A stretch of DNA of 64,000 bases from Staphylococcus simulans (GTDB taxonomy: Bacteria > Bacillota > Bacilli > Staphylococcales > Staphylococcaceae): assembly GCF_003043455.1 (NCBI RefSeq), contig NZ_PZGG01000003.1, positions 1 through 64,000 of the forward strand, in the 5' to 3' direction. The notes under the pieces were generated by a model. It was not told the origin of the DNA. It saw only the letters and a program-made list of their open reading frames with translations, and did no database searches. Numbering within the stretch: the first letter of the stretch is position 1; each line of letters begins with the position of its first letter. The position numbers were made by a program, and so were the translations under genes. This document shows positions 17,086 to 27,332 of the stretch, one piece after another.

Positions 17086-17752
17086 ATCATGTTTAGCTTC
17101 ATTTACAGAACCTTTAACAGCCGCCAATTTTTATAAATCTCCTGAAATCTTATGTGAACGTTGCAGAGAAGCGTTTGAAGCGTGTCGTCTAGAAAAAGTG
17201 AAATGTTGTCTACGTTGTTTAAAACCCTTAGGCGAAAATGAGGAAGTTTGTTTAGATTGTCAGTTTTTAGCACGGAAGTTCAACTTAATGAACCAACTTT
17301 ATTGTGATTACCGTTATACAGGTAAAGTACGTGAAACCATACATCAATACAAAATCGCAGGAGATACGGCGATATGTGAAGTCATCGCAAACCGGATTCA
17401 ATTGCCGAAAGTAAAATATGACTATATCATTCCGATTCCTTCGCCAATCGTTAGAGATCAGCATAGAACATTTAATCCAGTTGAAATGGTGCTAACCGCT
17501 AAAGGTATTAACTATCATTCGATACTGCAAACAAATGTCAGACCGAAACAATCAGAGCTGAATAAAGTGATGCGTGCAAAAGCGCCGAATCCTTTTTATA
17601 TCAATCCGCAATATCAAAGTGTGGATTTACAAGATAAGCGCATATTACTCATAGATGATATTTATACAACAGGGCTGACGATTCATCATGCGATTGAAAC
17701 GCTATTTATCAGAAAAGTTGGAAAAATAGATGTATTTGCTTTTGCTCGATAG
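17072..17752 (+). CDS. comFC: Competence protein ComFC (phosphoribosyltransferase fold)
   Basis: Protein of 226 residues with N-terminal paired CxxC motifs (CKSC, CERC, CLRC, CLDC within 1-70) that likely bind zinc, and a C-terminal PRPP-binding motif LLIDDIYTTG near 191-200. ComFC works with ComFA in natural transformation; the exact reaction is unknown. The ATG overlaps the end of comFA by 14 bases and is preceded by AAGGGGTGG, so the two are translated as a unit. Confidence 0.9.
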   Translation: MPKCKSCLASFTEPLTAANFYKSPEILCERCREAFEACRLEKVKCCLRCLKPLGENEEVCLDCQFLARKFNLMNQLYCDYRYTGKVRETIHQYKIAGDTAICEVIANRIQLPKVKYDYIIPIPSPIVRDQHRTFNPVEMVLTAKGINYHSILQTNVRPKQSELNKVMRAKAPNPFYINPQYQSVDLQDKRILLIDDIYTTGLTIHHAIETLFIRKVGKIDVFAFAR

Positions 17753-17769
17753 TTGAAACATGTTATTAT
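17742..17769 (+). promoter_or_regulatory. Probable extended -10 promoter of hpf
   Basis: TTGCTC (17742-17747) and TATTAT (17764-17769) are spaced by 16 bases, with TG at 17761-17762 forming an extended -10. The -35 lies within the end of comFC. Confidence 0.4.
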
Positions 17770-17823
17770 AAAGGTGAGCATTACCAATCAAAACATATAT
17801 AGAGGTTAAAGGAGTCGATCACT

Positions 17824-18387
17824 ATGATTAGATTTGAAATTCATGGAGACAACCTCACTATTACAGACGCAATTCGTAATTACATTGAGGACAAAGTTGG
17901 TAAACTAGAACGTTACTTTACAAATGTGCCGAACGTTGATGCACACGTTAAAGTAAAAACTTACGCCAATTCAAGCACTAAAATTGAAGTGACAATTCCG
18001 CTTAAAGACGTGACACTTCGTGCAGAAGAAAGAAACGACGATTTATATGCGGGTATTGACTTGATCACTAACAAATTAGAACGTCAAGTGCGTAAGTACA
18101 AAACACGCGTTAATCGTAAAAAACGCAAAGAGAATGAGAAAGAACCATTCCCATCTATCCCAGCAGCTACACAAGAAACTGCTGATCAAGATAACAATGA
18201 TGAAATCGAAATCATTCGTTCTAAACAATTTAGCTTAAAACCAATGGATTCTGAAGAAGCCGTATTACAAATGGACTTATTAGGTCATGACTTCTTCATC
18301 TTTACAGACCGTGATACAGATGGTACAAGCATCGTTTACCGCAGAAAAGATGGAAAATACGGTTTAATTGAAACAGTTGAAAATTAA
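17824..18387 (+). CDS. hpf: Long-form ribosome hibernation promoting factor
   Basis: Protein of 187 residues. The N-terminal S30AE domain (about 1-95) binds the 30S decoding region; a variable linker (about 100-125, [12 protein letters not shown]) leads to a C-terminal dimerisation domain (about 130-187, ending [21 protein letters not shown]). The long form joins two 70S ribosomes into inactive 100S dimers in slow growth. ATG start with an AAAGGAG site. Placed directly upstream of secA as in other staphylococci. Confidence 0.95.
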   Translation: MIRFEIHGDNLTITDAIRNYIEDKVGKLERYFTNVPNVDAHVKVKTYANSSTKIEVTIPLKDVTLRAEERNDDLYAGIDLITNKLERQVRKYKTRVNRKKRKENEKEPFPSIPAATQETADQDNNDEIEIIRSKQFSLKPMDSEEAVLQMDLLGHDFFIFTDRDTDGTSIVYRRKDGKYGLIETVEN

Positions 18388-18725
18388 TAATTCATGTCTC
18401 ATAAGAGGCTCGCAGCTGTGGTGGTTGCGGGTCTCTTTTTTGATGACTATTGGTTTCAAAGATTAAGTTTGTATTAATAAGATTGTATTTGATTGATTTC
18501 AGTAAGTTGAACGTGTCAAAATATAGGGGATATGTTTGAAACGTGTGATGCACAAACAACACAAATAGAAACTTTGGATTAAGTGAAGAAAATCATAAAC
18601 ACTGATGCTTATAAATAAAGGATTATCAACTATTAGAATGAGTATATAAGTGTAACTTTTACGATATAAATGGTAAGATGAATTGTTGTAAGCCAAACAG
18701 TTTTTATACCAAAGGAGCGAACAGA
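18388..18725 (+). other. hpf-secA intergenic region
   Basis: 338 bases. It holds the hpf terminator (18403-18443) and then AT-rich sequence with several -10-like TATAA boxes but no convincing spaced promoter, ending in the secA ribosome site AAAGGAG at 18711-18717. No open frame with a ribosome site is seen. Confidence 0.5.
18403..18443 (+). terminator. Terminator after hpf
   Basis: AAGAGGCTCGCA (18403-18414) pairs imperfectly with TTGCGGGTCTCTT (18425-18437), followed by a run of T. Confidence 0.75.
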
Positions 18726-21254
18726 ATGGGTTTTTTATCAAAAATTGTTGACGGCAATAAGAGAGAAATTAAACGCCTAGGTAAGCAAGCGGACAAAGTA
18801 CTCGCATTAGAAGAGGAAATGTCGATTCTTACTGATGAAGAAATTAGAAATAAAACACAAGAACTTAAAGAACGAGTTCAAGCTGAAGAAGATGTAGTAA
18901 AACAAGATAAAATATTAGACGAAATCCTTCCTGAAGCCTTTGCTTTAGTAAGAGAAGGAGCTAAACGTGTATTCAACATGTCACCTTACCGTGTCCAAGT
19001 CATGGGCGGTATCGCGATTCATAACGGTGACATTTCGGAAATGAGAACCGGTGAAGGTAAAACGTTGACAGCAACAATGCCGACGTACTTGAACGCTTTA
19101 GCAGGTCGCGGCGTACACGTTATTACAGTCAACGAATATTTAGCAAGTGTACAAAGTGAAGAAATGGCTGAGTTATATAACTTCTTAGGTTTATCTGTAG
19201 GATTAAACTTAAACAGTTTATCAACAGAGGAAAAACGTCAAGCCTATAATGAAGACATTACGTATAGTACAAATAACGAACTTGGTTTCGATTACTTACG
19301 TGACAACATGGTGAACTATGCAGAAGAGCGTGTTATGCGCCCGCTTCACTTCGCCATCATTGATGAGGTCGACTCTATCTTAATTGACGAAGCACGTACA
19401 CCATTGATTATTTCTGGTGAAGCAGAAAAATCAACATCACTTTATACGCAAGCGAACGTCTTCGCGAAAATGTTGAAAGCTGAAGATGACTATAACTATG
19501 ATGAAAAAACAAAATCTGTTCAATTAACAGATCAAGGTGCAGATAAAGCTGAACGTATGTTTAAATTGGACAACTTATACGATTTAAACAACGTGGATAT
19601 CATTACGCATATCAATACAGCATTACGTGCGAACTACACATTACAACGTGACGTCGACTACATGGTGACAGACGGTGAAGTGTTAATCGTTGACCAATTT
19701 ACAGGTCGTACAATGCCAGGTCGTCGTTTCTCAGAAGGGTTGCACCAAGCGATTGAAGCAAAAGAAGGCGTGCAAATCCAAAACGAATCTAAAACAATGG
19801 CATCGATTACGTTCCAAAACTTCTTCCGTATGTACAACAAATTATCTGGTATGACAGGTACTGCGAAAACTGAGGAAGAAGAATTCCGTAACATCTATAA
19901 CATGACAGTGACGCAAATTCCGACAAACCGTCCTGTACAACGTATCGATAAACCTGATTTGATTTATATCAGTCAAAAAGGTAAATTCGACGCGGTGGTT
20001 GAAGATGTTGTAGAAAAACATAAAAAAGGCCAACCGATTTTGTTAGGTACAGTAGCGGTTGAAACCAGTGAATACATTTCTAAGCTATTGAAAAAACGTG
20101 GCGTGCGTCATGATGTCTTAAACGCGAAAAACCATGAACGTGAAGCGGAAATCGTTTCTACTGCAGGTCAAAAAGGTGCCGTTACGATTGCGACAAACAT
20201 GGCCGGTCGTGGTACGGATATCAAACTTGGCGAAGGTGTCGAAGAACTTGGCGGTTTAGCAGTTATCGGTACAGAACGTCATGAATCACGTCGTATTGAT
20301 GACCAATTACGTGGTCGTTCTGGACGTCAAGGTGACAAAGGTGAAAGTCGTTTCTACTTATCACTTCAAGACGAATTAATGGTACGTTTCGGTTCAGAAC
20401 GTCTTCAAAATATGATGGGCCGTTTAGGTATGGATGATTCTACACCGATTGAATCTAAAATGGTTTCTCGTGCTGTAGAGTCTGCACAAAAACGTGTAGA
20501 AGGTAATAACTTCGATGCGCGTAAACGTATCCTTGAATATGACGAAGTCTTACGTAAACAACGTGAAATTATCTACGGTGAACGTAACAGCATTATTGAT
20601 AATGAAGAAAGTTCTGATCTTGTGAAAACAATGATGCGTTCAACATTAGACCGTGCTATCAATTATTATGTAAACGATGATTTAGATGAAGTAGATTACG
20701 ATCCATTCATTAATTATGTAGAAGATATTTTCTTACACGAAGGTGAATTAGACATCTCTGAAATCAAAGGTAAAGATAGAGAAGATATCTTTGATACGGT
20801 ATGGGCTAAAGTTGAAGCTGCTTATGAAAAACAAAAAGCCAATATTCCTGAACAATTCAATGAATTCGAACGTATGATTTTATTACGTTCTATTGATAGT
20901 CGTTGGACTGACCATATCGATACGATGGACCAATTGCGTCAAGGTATTCATTTACGTTCATACGGACAACAAAACCCACTACGTGATTATCAAAACGAAG
21001 GTCATCAACTCTTCGATAATATGATGATGAATATCGAAGAAGATGTCAGCAAATATATCCTTAAGTCTGTTATCACAGTAGAAGATGATGTGGAACGTGA
21101 TAAAGCAAAGGAGTATAAAGGAGAGCATGTTTCAGCTGAAGACGGTAAAGAAAAAGTCAAAGCGAAACCGATTGTGAAAGGTGACCAAGTCGGCCGAAAC
21201 GATCCTTGTCCGTGCGGAAGCGGCAAAAAATATAAAAACTGCTGCGGCAAATAG
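18726..21254 (+). CDS. secA: Preprotein translocase ATPase SecA
   Basis: Motor of the Sec export pathway, 842 residues, the length of staphylococcal SecA1. Walker [12 protein letters not shown] lies near 101-111, the DEAD-like box [15 protein letters not shown] near 207-221, then preprotein-crosslinking, second nucleotide-binding and helical scaffold domains. The C-terminal SecB/lipid zinc motif [13 protein letters not shown] is intact near 828-840. ATG at 18726 follows AAAGGAG; an upstream ATG at 18678 in the same frame lacks a ribosome site. prfB follows after a terminator. Confidence 0.97.
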   Translation: MGFLSKIVDGNKREIKRLGKQADKVLALEEEMSILTDEEIRNKTQELKERVQAEEDVVKQDKILDEILPEAFALVREGAKRVFNMSPYRVQVMGGIAIHNGDISEMRTGEGKTLTATMPTYLNALAGRGVHVITVNEYLASVQSEEMAELYNFLGLSVGLNLNSLSTEEKRQAYNEDITYSTNNELGFDYLRDNMVNYAEERVMRPLHFAIIDEVDSILIDEARTPLIISGEAEKSTSLYTQANVFAKMLKAEDDYNYDEKTKSVQLTDQGADKAERMFKLDNLYDLNNVDIITHINTALRANYTLQRDVDYMVTDGEVLIVDQFTGRTMPGRRFSEGLHQAIEAKEGVQIQNESKTMASITFQNFFRMYNKLSGMTGTAKTEEEEFRNIYNMTVTQIPTNRPVQRIDKPDLIYISQKGKFDAVVEDVVEKHKKGQPILLGTVAVETSEYISKLLKKRGVRHDVLNAKNHEREAEIVSTAGQKGAVTIATNMAGRGTDIKLGEGVEELGGLAVIGTERHESRRIDDQLRGRSGRQGDKGESRFYLSLQDELMVRFGSERLQNMMGRLGMDDSTPIESKMVSRAVESAQKRVEGNNFDARKRILEYDEVLRKQREIIYGERNSIIDNEESSDLVKTMMRSTLDRAINYYVNDDLDEVDYDPFINYVEDIFLHEGELDISEIKGKDREDIFDTVWAKVEAAYEKQKANIPEQFNEFERMILLRSIDSRWTDHIDTMDQLRQGIHLRSYGQQNPLRDYQNEGHQLFDNMMMNIEEDVSKYILKSVITVEDDVERDKAKEYKGEHVSAEDGKEKVKAKPIVKGDQVGRNDPCPCGSGKKYKNCCGK

Positions 21255-21265
21255 AGTGAATTTCT

Positions 21266-21329
21266 AAGAACCATTGCGCAATGTAAGGAGGAAGTTATTA
21301 TCTTCCTTACAGGCAGTCGGTTCTTTTTC
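21266..21329 (+). terminator. Terminator after secA
   Basis: A branched hairpin: outer stem AAGAACC/GGTTCTT (21266-21272, 21319-21325) encloses an inner stem TGTAAGGA/TCCTTACA, then T-rich sequence. Confidence 0.75.
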
Positions 21330-21412
21330 TAATTCAAGACTATCTGTCAGATATGCTAAAATAAGACAAGTATAGAACAAACTAATCAATCAATGTACAG
21401 GAGAGAAAAAAG

Positions 21413-22529
21413 ATGGAACTATCTGAAATTAAGCGTAATATCGCGAATTATAGTGAAAAACTAGAACAACTTAGGGGGTCTCTTTGACTTAGAAGAAAAA
21501 GAGACAAACATCCAAGAATATGAAGAAATGATGACAGAACCGACATTCTGGGATGATCAAAATAAAGCGCAAGAAATTATCGATAAAAATAATGCGTTAA
21601 AATCGGTGGTTCAAGGTTATCGTGATTTAGAAGCGGAAATCGAAGACATGAATGCGACGCACGAGTTACTGCAAGAAGAATATGATGAAGATTTAAAAGC
21701 AGACTTAGAAGAAGAAACCATGAACTTCAAAGGTAAATTAGATCAATTTGAATTACAGTTATTATTAAATGGACCATATGATGATAACAACGCAATCTTA
21801 GAATTGCATCCAGGTGCTGGCGGTACTGAATCACAAGACTGGGCGAGCATGTTGCTGCGTATGTATCAACGTTATGCTGAAGATAAAAACTTTAAAGTAG
21901 AAGTGGCAGATTATTTACCAGGTGATGAAGCAGGCGTCAAAAGTGTGACGTTGTTAATCAAAGGCCATAATGCGTATGGCTATTTAAAAGCTGAAAAAGG
22001 TGTGCATCGTTTAGTACGTATTTCACCGTTCGACTCATCAGGCAGACGTCATACATCATTCGTATCTTGTGATGTCATCCCTGAATTCAATAATAATGAA
22101 ATCGAAATTGATATTAATCCAGATGATATTACAGTCGATACATTCAGAGCATCAGGTGCCGGTGGTCAGCACATCAACAAAACAGAATCAGCTATCCGTA
22201 TTACCCACCATCCAACTGGTATTGTCGTTAATAACCAAAACGAACGTTCACAAATTAAGAACCGTGAAGCGGCAATGAAAATGTTGAAATCGAAATTGTA
22301 TCAATTGAAATTAGAAGAACAAGAAAAAGAAATGGCTGAAATCCGAGGAGAACAAAAAGACATCGGATGGGGCAGCCAGATTCGTTCATATGTCTTCCAC
22401 CCATATTCAATGGTAAAAGATCACCGTACGAATGAAGAAACAGGTAACGTTAATGCGGTCATGGATGGAGAAATCGGTCCATTCATTGAAGCTTACTTAC
22501 GTACACAAATGGATAATCGTGACGCATAA
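21413..22529 (+). CDS. prfB: Peptide chain release factor 2 (programmed +1 frameshift)
   Basis: RF2 releases peptides at UGA and UAA. Translation starts at ATG 21413 and reads 24 codons to CTT (21482-21484), followed by in-frame TGA at 21485-21487. A +1 slip at CTT TGA C continues in the frame starting GAC at 21486, giving 371 residues. The Shine-Dalgarno-like AGGGGG (21473-21478) lies three bases before the CTT, as in other bacterial prfB genes. The stop-recognition motif SPF ([11 protein letters not shown]) and catalytic GGQ (GAGGQHINK) are intact. Frameshifting rises when RF2 is scarce, which makes the gene self-regulating. Confidence 0.97.
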
Positions 22530-22540
22530 TGTCACATACC

Positions 22541-22574
22541 AAGACCAGAGTATAATATACTTTGGTCTTTTATT
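22541..22574 (+). terminator. Terminator after prfB
   Basis: AAGACCAGAGTAT (22541-22553) pairs with ATACTTTGGTCTT (22556 onward) with one wobble and a very short loop, followed by T-rich sequence. Confidence 0.8.
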
Positions 22575-22758
22575 TTTCATCAAACAAAAAACATTATTGA
22601 TAAAAGTAAATTTAGATGTTAAATGCATGAGTTAATATTACTGCTATGTTACAAAGAATTCTATTAAAAAGGTTAATAAGCGTACTAGTGTCAATGATTT
22701 AGTTTAATTGACAGAAGTTTTCTATGATTTAGAGATTAAACGATAGTATAACGTTTAT

Positions 22759-22775
22759 ATTACAACTCTATAACA
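22759..22775 (-). promoter_or_regulatory. WalR box upstream of the LysM-CHAP gene
   Basis: Read on the minus strand the site is TGTTAT AGAGT TGTAAT, a full match to the WalR consensus TGTWAH-N5-TGTWAH. An extended -10 TGCTATATT stands at 22799-22807, with no good -35, so the box is where an activator would act. WalKR is known to activate staphylococcal cell-wall hydrolases of this type. Confidence 0.75.
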
Positions 22776-22857
22776 TTCGCCCTAGAGGTGAAGGGTTGTG
22801 CTATATTAGATTTATCAATTAATGATTAAAAAATGACAGCAAAGGATGAAATAATAA

Positions 22858-23793
22858 ATGAAGAAAGCTTTATTACTATCAGCATCATCATTAACTCTAT
22901 TAACAGCATTGAATGGTGTTGCATCTGCAGAGCAAACGCACGTAGTTAAAGAAGATGCTAAATTAAGCGAAGTTGCAGCTTTGTTTGCCACTACTACTGA
23001 TGAAATTAAATCACTTAATAAATTAAGCCAAGACGAAGTTAAAAAAGATACTGCTTTAGTATTACCTGACACAGACGTTGTAGAAGTTAAAGCAGGAGAC
23101 ACTTTAAAATCAATCGCAGCAGCACATAAAATCTCTTTAGATCAATTATACAAATTAAACCCAGGTGTAACACACATCATTTTACCTGGCGATATTTTAG
23201 CAGTTTCTGACAAAGGCGCAGCACACTTAGAAGCATTACATACTGGTAAAGCTGTACCGCAAGCAGAACAAAAATCTGGTCAAGCAACAGCAAAATATAG
23301 TGCACCAGCACACACTACATCAGCACCTGTAAACTACACTGCTGATACAGCTTACAACACAAGCTATACTAGTTATGAAGCACCATCTTATAACTATTCA
23401 CAATCATACAGTGCACCAACAACTTCTTATAGTGCACCTTCATACCAAACAAGCGCACCATCTTACTATTCAGGTGCTAACCTTTACACAGCAGGTCAAT
23501 GTACTTCATACGCATTCGATCGTGCAGGCGGTAAAGTAGGTTCAACTTGGGGTAACGCAAATAACTGGGCAAACGCAGCGGCAGCAGCAGGACGCACAGT
23601 AAACAATATTCCAGCAGCAGGTTCTATCATGCAATCTTCTGCAGGTGCATATGGTCACGTAGCATATGTTGAAGGCGTTAACAGCGACGGTTCAGTTCGT
23701 GTATCTGAAATGAACTACGGTTATGGTCCTGGTGTCGTAACTTCACGTACGATTTCAGCTGGTCAAGCAAGCGGTTATAACTTCATTCACTAA
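22858..23793 (+). CDS. Secreted LysM-CHAP cell-wall hydrolase
   Basis: Protein of 311 residues. A Sec signal (1-24, cut after ASA) is followed by two LysM modules (about 28-70 and 74-116; the second, [14 protein letters not shown], is the better match). A Ser/Tyr/Ala/Pro-rich linker (about 145-208) repeats YSAPSY-like units. A C-terminal CHAP amidase/endopeptidase domain carries Cys215 (GQCTSYAF) and His266 (YGHVAYVE). It should bind and cut peptidoglycan outside the cell. The same place in S. aureus holds a WalKR-controlled LysM-CHAP protein. ATG with AAAGGATG. Confidence 0.9.
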   Translation: MKKALLLSASSLTLLTALNGVASAEQTHVVKEDAKLSEVAALFATTTDEIKSLNKLSQDEVKKDTALVLPDTDVVEVKAGDTLKSIAAAHKISLDQLYKLNPGVTHIILPGDILAVSDKGAAHLEALHTGKAVPQAEQKSGQATAKYSAPAHTTSAPVNYTADTAYNTSYTSYEAPSYNYSQSYSAPTTSYSAPSYQTSAPSYYSGANLYTAGQCTSYAFDRAGGKVGSTWGNANNWANAAAAAGRTVNNIPAAGSIMQSSAGAYGHVAYVEGVNSDGSVRVSEMNYGYGPGVVTSRTISAGQASGYNFIH

Positions 23794-23807
23794 TTTAAAA
23801 ATGATTC

Positions 23808-23842
23808 GCACTGTTCTCTATTTAGAGGATGGTGCTTTTTTT
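23808..23842 (+). terminator. Terminator after the LysM-CHAP gene
   Basis: GCACTGTTCTCT pairs with AGAGGATGGTGC (wobbles and one mismatch) around a four-base loop, followed by seven T. Confidence 0.75.
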
Positions 23843-24060
23843 ATTGTTAAAGATAGAAATGTAAAGGTTAAGTAAATCGGAAATAAATGGTTTAAATTAT
23901 AGAAAGAAAAATGGTAAAGTTAAAGCAACTTCAGACATTGAGTGAAGCAAAACCCTATACATTGTTGAAAGATTCATAAATATAAACTCTTTATTCGTTA
24001 TATTTCCGCTAGTAAAAGAAAAATGTTTTAATAAAATAGAAAGTAATCGTGATAAAGTGC

Positions 24061-24090
24061 TTGATATGTATTCGTGTATGCGGGTATAAT
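24061..24090 (+). promoter_or_regulatory. Sigma-A promoter of the HD hydrolase-csbA pair
   Basis: TTGATA (24061-24066) and TATAAT (24085-24090) with 18-base spacing, 33 bases before the GTG start. Confidence 0.6.
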
Positions 24091-24122
24091 ATTTGATTAA
24101 ATAGATAAGGGGTGAGCTCAAC

Positions 24123-24764
24123 GTGGGTGTACATCAATATTTTAAAAGATTATCCGATTTAGAAAAGCTGATACGCTTGCCTGGTAAATTCAAGTATTTT
24201 GAGCATAATGTAGCAGCACATTCATTTAAAGTAACGAAAATAGCGCAATACTTAGCCACAGTAGAAGAACATCACGGCAATGAAATTGATTGGAAAAGTT
24301 TATATGAAAAAGCTTTAAATCATGATTTTGCGGAAGTATTTACAGGTGATATTAAAACGCCGGTGAAATATGCCAGCCGCGATTTGAAAAAATTGTTCTC
24401 GCAAGTGGAAGAAGAAATGGTAGATAATTTTATCAGAGAAGAATTCCCTGAAGAATATCAAGATGTTTACAGAGAACGTCTGCAAGAAGGTAAAGATGAT
24501 TCTTTAGAAGGACAAATTCTGGCAGTCGCAGATAAAATTGATTTATTATATGAAACATTTGGTGAAATTCAAAAGCGTAATCCAGATTCACTTTTCTTTG
24601 AAATTTATGAAATGTCTTTAGAAACAATTATGCAGTTTGATCACTTAGTGTCCGTTCAAGATTTTATCGAGAACGTCATCCCTGAAATGTTAACGGAAAA
24701 CTTCATTCCACGTTCAGAATTACGAGAATTAACAATGTCGATTTTAAATAAAAGAGACGGGTGA
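24123..24764 (+). CDS. HD-domain hydrolase (YfbR-like)
   Basis: Protein of 213 residues with HD phosphohydrolase motifs: H..AAHSFKV near 29-37, NHDFAEVFTGD near 67-77 and a later ADKID near 139-143, together a metal-binding HD site. YfbR-type members dephosphorylate deoxynucleoside monophosphates, but the substrate here is not shown. GTG start behind AAGGGGTGAG. csbA begins six bases after its stop, so the two are probably cotranscribed. Confidence 0.8.
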   Translation: MGVHQYFKRLSDLEKLIRLPGKFKYFEHNVAAHSFKVTKIAQYLATVEEHHGNEIDWKSLYEKALNHDFAEVFTGDIKTPVKYASRDLKKLFSQVEEEMVDNFIREEFPEEYQDVYRERLQEGKDDSLEGQILAVADKIDLLYETFGEIQKRNPDSLFFEIYEMSLETIMQFDHLVSVQDFIENVIPEMLTENFIPRSELRELTMSILNKRDG

Positions 24765-24770
24765 CCGCTT

Positions 24771-25013
24771 ATGCTTCTCATTTGGTATCTTTGTGCCTCA
24801 TTTTTCCCATGTATACTTGTCGTACTTTTCAGTGTAGTAACGAAAAATAAATGGGTCGGTGCAATTGTGACATTAATGCTGATCGGCGGTTCAATTTATA
24901 AAGGATTCTTTCATAGTGAATGGATTATTTTTATAGACGTTGTCTCTCTGCTGGCTGGTTTTGTGATTGTAGATCAATTGCGTCTTCATAAGCAGCATGA
25001 AGATGATCGCTGA
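24771..25013 (+). CDS. csbA: CsbA-like small membrane protein (DUF2198)
   Basis: Protein of 80 residues with two or three hydrophobic helices and a short charged tail. Sequence and position just upstream of uvrB match CsbA of Bacillus, a general-stress membrane protein of unknown function. I see no sigma-B-type promoter (GTTT-N12-15-GGGTAT) in front of it, so stress control as in Bacillus is not supported here. It is followed by its own terminator. Confidence 0.75.
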   Translation: MLLIWYLCASFFPCILVVLFSVVTKNKWVGAIVTLMLIGGSIYKGFFHSEWIIFIDVVSLLAGFVIVDQLRLHKQHEDDR

Positions 25014-25029
25014 ATAGAAATGAAACAGG

Positions 25030-25057
25030 TGCTTGTCTAAAAAAGACAAGTGCTTTT
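25030..25057 (+). terminator. Terminator after csbA
   Basis: GCTTGTCT and AGACAAGT form a stem around four A, followed by TGCTTTTTG. Confidence 0.7.
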
Positions 25058-25081
25058 TGTTTGGGAAAATTATGGTTTTTA

Positions 25082-25095
25082 CGAACAGATGTTTG
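25082..25095 (+). promoter_or_regulatory. LexA (SOS) box of uvrBA
   Basis: CGAACAGATGTTTG matches the Gram-positive LexA consensus CGAACRNRYGTTYG at every position. It lies just upstream of TTGACA, so bound LexA would block RNA polymerase; cleavage after DNA damage would release uvrBA expression. Confidence 0.9.
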
Positions 25096-25102
25096 TATCT
25101 TT

Positions 25103-25129
25103 TTGACAGAATCTGTTACAATATATAGT
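25103..25129 (+). promoter_or_regulatory. Promoter of uvrBA
   Basis: A perfect -35 TTGACA at 25103-25108. The best -10 is TATAGT at 25124-25129 with a short 15-base spacer; TTGTAT at 25093 with TACAAT at 25117 is an alternative that would overlap the LexA box. Confidence 0.5.
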
Positions 25130-25249
25130 GATGTAAAAAGTTTGAAATAGAGTAATTGAGAGTATAGAAAGACTAAATAGAACGATGAAATGAGATTTTG
25201 AGAAGTTGCGAATTAACCAGCTTAATTGCAATCTCAACATGAAATATAT

Positions 25250-25278
25250 GGTTGGGACAGACGACACGTGTCTCAACC
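25250..25278 (+). repeat. GGTTGGGACA-type inverted repeat in the uvrB leader
   Basis: GGTTGGGACA (25250-25259) pairs with TGTCTCAACC (25269-25278) with one wobble around a nine-base loop, followed by CTCTTTATATTTT. Similar GTTGGGACA hairpins are common between staphylococcal genes. Here it lies inside the leader, 60 bases before uvrB, where it could attenuate transcription. Confidence 0.6.
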
Positions 25279-25339
25279 TCTTTATATTTTAAATCACATC
25301 TCTCTATAGAAATGTCAATAAAGGAGGATACCGAATTTT

Positions 25340-27322
25340 ATGGAACATCATCCATTTAAAATTGTTTCTGAGTTTACCCCTCAAGGTGACCAACCTGCCG
25401 CTATTGAAAAAATTGCGAAAGGTATTAAAGAAGGTAAACGTCATCAAACGTTACTCGGGGCAACAGGTACAGGTAAGACCTTTACAATGAGTAATGTCAT
25501 TCAACAAGCGGGTAAACCGACATTAGTATTAGCCCATAACAAGACCCTAGCCGGTCAATTATATAATGAGTTTAAAGAGTTTTTCCCAGAAAATAGAGTA
25601 GAATACTTTGTCAGCTTCTATGATTATTATCAACCAGAAGCTTATGTGCCATCTACGGACACATTTATTGAAAAAGATGCGACGATTAATGATGAGATTG
25701 ACCAATTGCGTCACTCAGCTACAAGTTCACTTTTCGAACGTGACGATGTTATCGTTGTGGCTAGTGTCAGCAGTATCTTCGGTTTAGGGGATCCTTCTGA
25801 ATACAGCAGTTTAGTAGTTAACGTCCGTCAAGGAATGGAAATGGACCGCAGTCAATTCTTACGTGCATTAGTAGATATCCAGTATTCAAGAAATGATATA
25901 GATTTTAAACGTGGGACATTCAGAGTCCGCGGCGATGTCGTAGAAGTCTTCCCGGCGTCTCGAGACGAAATGTGTATCCGTGTTGAATTCTTCGGTGATG
26001 AAATAGATCGTATCAGCGAAGTGAATTATTTAACAGGTGAAGTATTACGTGAAAGAGAACACTTCTCTATCTTCCCGGCATCCCACTTCGTAACGAGAGA
26101 TGAAAAATTGGAATTAGCGATTCAACGTATCGAAAAAGAATTAGCGGATCGCTTAAAGTATTTAAGAGAGAATAATAAATTATTAGAAGCCCAACGTTTA
26201 GAACAACGTACGAACTATGACCTTGAAATGATGAGAGAAATGGGCTTTTGTTCAGGAATTGAGAACTATTCAGTCCACCTGAGTTTGAGAGATTATGGTT
26301 CAACGCCGTATACGTTATTAGATTATTTCGGTGATGACTGGTTAATTATGATTGATGAGTCACACGTTACATTACCACAAGTCAGAGGGATGTATAACGG
26401 AGATAAAGCACGTAAACAAGTTTTAGTTGATCACGGTTTCAGACTTCCAAGTGCCTTGGATAACCGTCCATTAACATTTGAAGAGTTCGAGAAAAAAGCA
26501 CATCAATTAGTTTATGTGACAGCGACACCAGGTCCTTATGAATTAGAACATTCAGATGAAGTCGTTGAGCAAATTATTCGACCAACAGGCTTATTAGACC
26601 CTAAAATAGATGTCCGTCCGACGAAGAATCAAATTGATGATTTATTAAGTGAAATTCAAGATAGAATTGATAAAAACGAACGTGTACTCATTACAACGTT
26701 AACGAAAAAAATGAGTGAAGATTTAACGACTTATATGAAAGAAGCAGGAATTAAAGTCAATTACCTGCATTCAGAAATTAAAACATTAGAACGAATTGAA
26801 ATTATCCGCGACTTACGTATGGGTACGTATGATGCGGTTGTGGGTATCAACTTATTAAGAGAAGGTATTGATATCCCAGAAGTATCTTTAGTTGTGATTT
26901 TAGATGCGGATAAAGAAGGTTTCTTACGTTCCAACCGTTCATTAATCCAGACCATCGGCCGTGCTGCACGTAATGAGCATGGTGAAGTAATTATGTATGC
27001 AGACAAGATAACTGATTCGATGCAGTATGCGATTGATGAAACAGAACGTCGTCGTAAAATTCAACAAGCATACAATGAAGAACATGGTATTACACCGAAA
27101 ACGATTCGTAAGAAAATCCATGACGTTATTAGTGCGACAGTGGAAACAGACGAAGAGAACGAAAAAGAACAAAAAGTCGTACCTAAGAAATTAACGAAAA
27201 AAGAACGTGAAAAAACAATTGAAAATATAGAAAAAGAAATGAAACAAGCAGCGAAAGACTTAGACTTTGAAAGAGCAACTGAGCTAAGAGATATGTTGTT
27301 TGAACTCAAAGCAGAAGGGTGA
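25340..27322 (+). CDS. uvrB: Excinuclease ABC subunit UvrB
   Basis: Damage-verifying helicase-like subunit of nucleotide excision repair, 660 residues, intact. Walker A GATGTGKT at 40-47; the beta-hairpin [18 protein letters not shown] near 94-111; DEAD-like [10 protein letters not shown] near 336-345; helicase motif [15 protein letters not shown] near 537-549; C-terminal UVR domain that contacts UvrC near 625-657. ATG with AAGGAGG about 13 bases upstream. First gene of the SOS-controlled uvrBA operon; uvrA begins about ten bases after its stop. Confidence 0.96.
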   Translation: MEHHPFKIVSEFTPQGDQPAAIEKIAKGIKEGKRHQTLLGATGTGKTFTMSNVIQQAGKPTLVLAHNKTLAGQLYNEFKEFFPENRVEYFVSFYDYYQPEAYVPSTDTFIEKDATINDEIDQLRHSATSSLFERDDVIVVASVSSIFGLGDPSEYSSLVVNVRQGMEMDRSQFLRALVDIQYSRNDIDFKRGTFRVRGDVVEVFPASRDEMCIRVEFFGDEIDRISEVNYLTGEVLREREHFSIFPASHFVTRDEKLELAIQRIEKELADRLKYLRENNKLLEAQRLEQRTNYDLEMMREMGFCSGIENYSVHLSLRDYGSTPYTLLDYFGDDWLIMIDESHVTLPQVRGMYNGDKARKQVLVDHGFRLPSALDNRPLTFEEFEKKAHQLVYVTATPGPYELEHSDEVVEQIIRPTGLLDPKIDVRPTKNQIDDLLSEIQDRIDKNERVLITTLTKKMSEDLTTYMKEAGIKVNYLHSEIKTLERIEIIRDLRMGTYDAVVGINLLREGIDIPEVSLVVILDADKEGFLRSNRSLIQTIGRAARNEHGEVIMYADKITDSMQYAIDETERRRKIQQAYNEEHGITPKTIRKKIHDVISATVETDEENEKEQKVVPKKLTKKEREKTIENIEKEMKQAAKDLDFERATELRDMLFELKAEG

Positions 27323-27332
27323 GGTGACATGT

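Larger units (their letters stand above)
22530..22857 (+). other. prfB to LysM-CHAP gene intergenic region
   Basis: 328 bases containing the prfB terminator, about 190 bases of AT-rich sequence in which I see nothing definite, then the WalR box, the -10 and the ribosome site AAAGGATG at 22841-22848. Confidence 0.5.
23794..24122 (+). other. Intergenic region before the HD-domain gene
   Basis: 329 bases. The LysM-CHAP terminator occupies about 23808-23842 and a promoter lies at 24061-24090. Between them is AT-rich sequence with no supported gene. Confidence 0.5.
25014..25339 (+). other. csbA-uvrB intergenic region
   Basis: 326 bases. It holds the csbA terminator (25030-25057), a LexA box (25082-25095), the uvrB promoter (25103 onward), a leader of about 200 bases and a hairpin at 25250-25278. 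The uvrB ribosome site is AAGGAGG at 25320-25326. Confidence 0.6.

Noticed and set aside
24082-24087. GGGTAT as a sigma-B -10 for the HD hydrolase-csbA pair
   Set aside because: No GTTT-type -35 occurs 12-15 bases upstream; TTGATA-18-TATAAT explains the site better.
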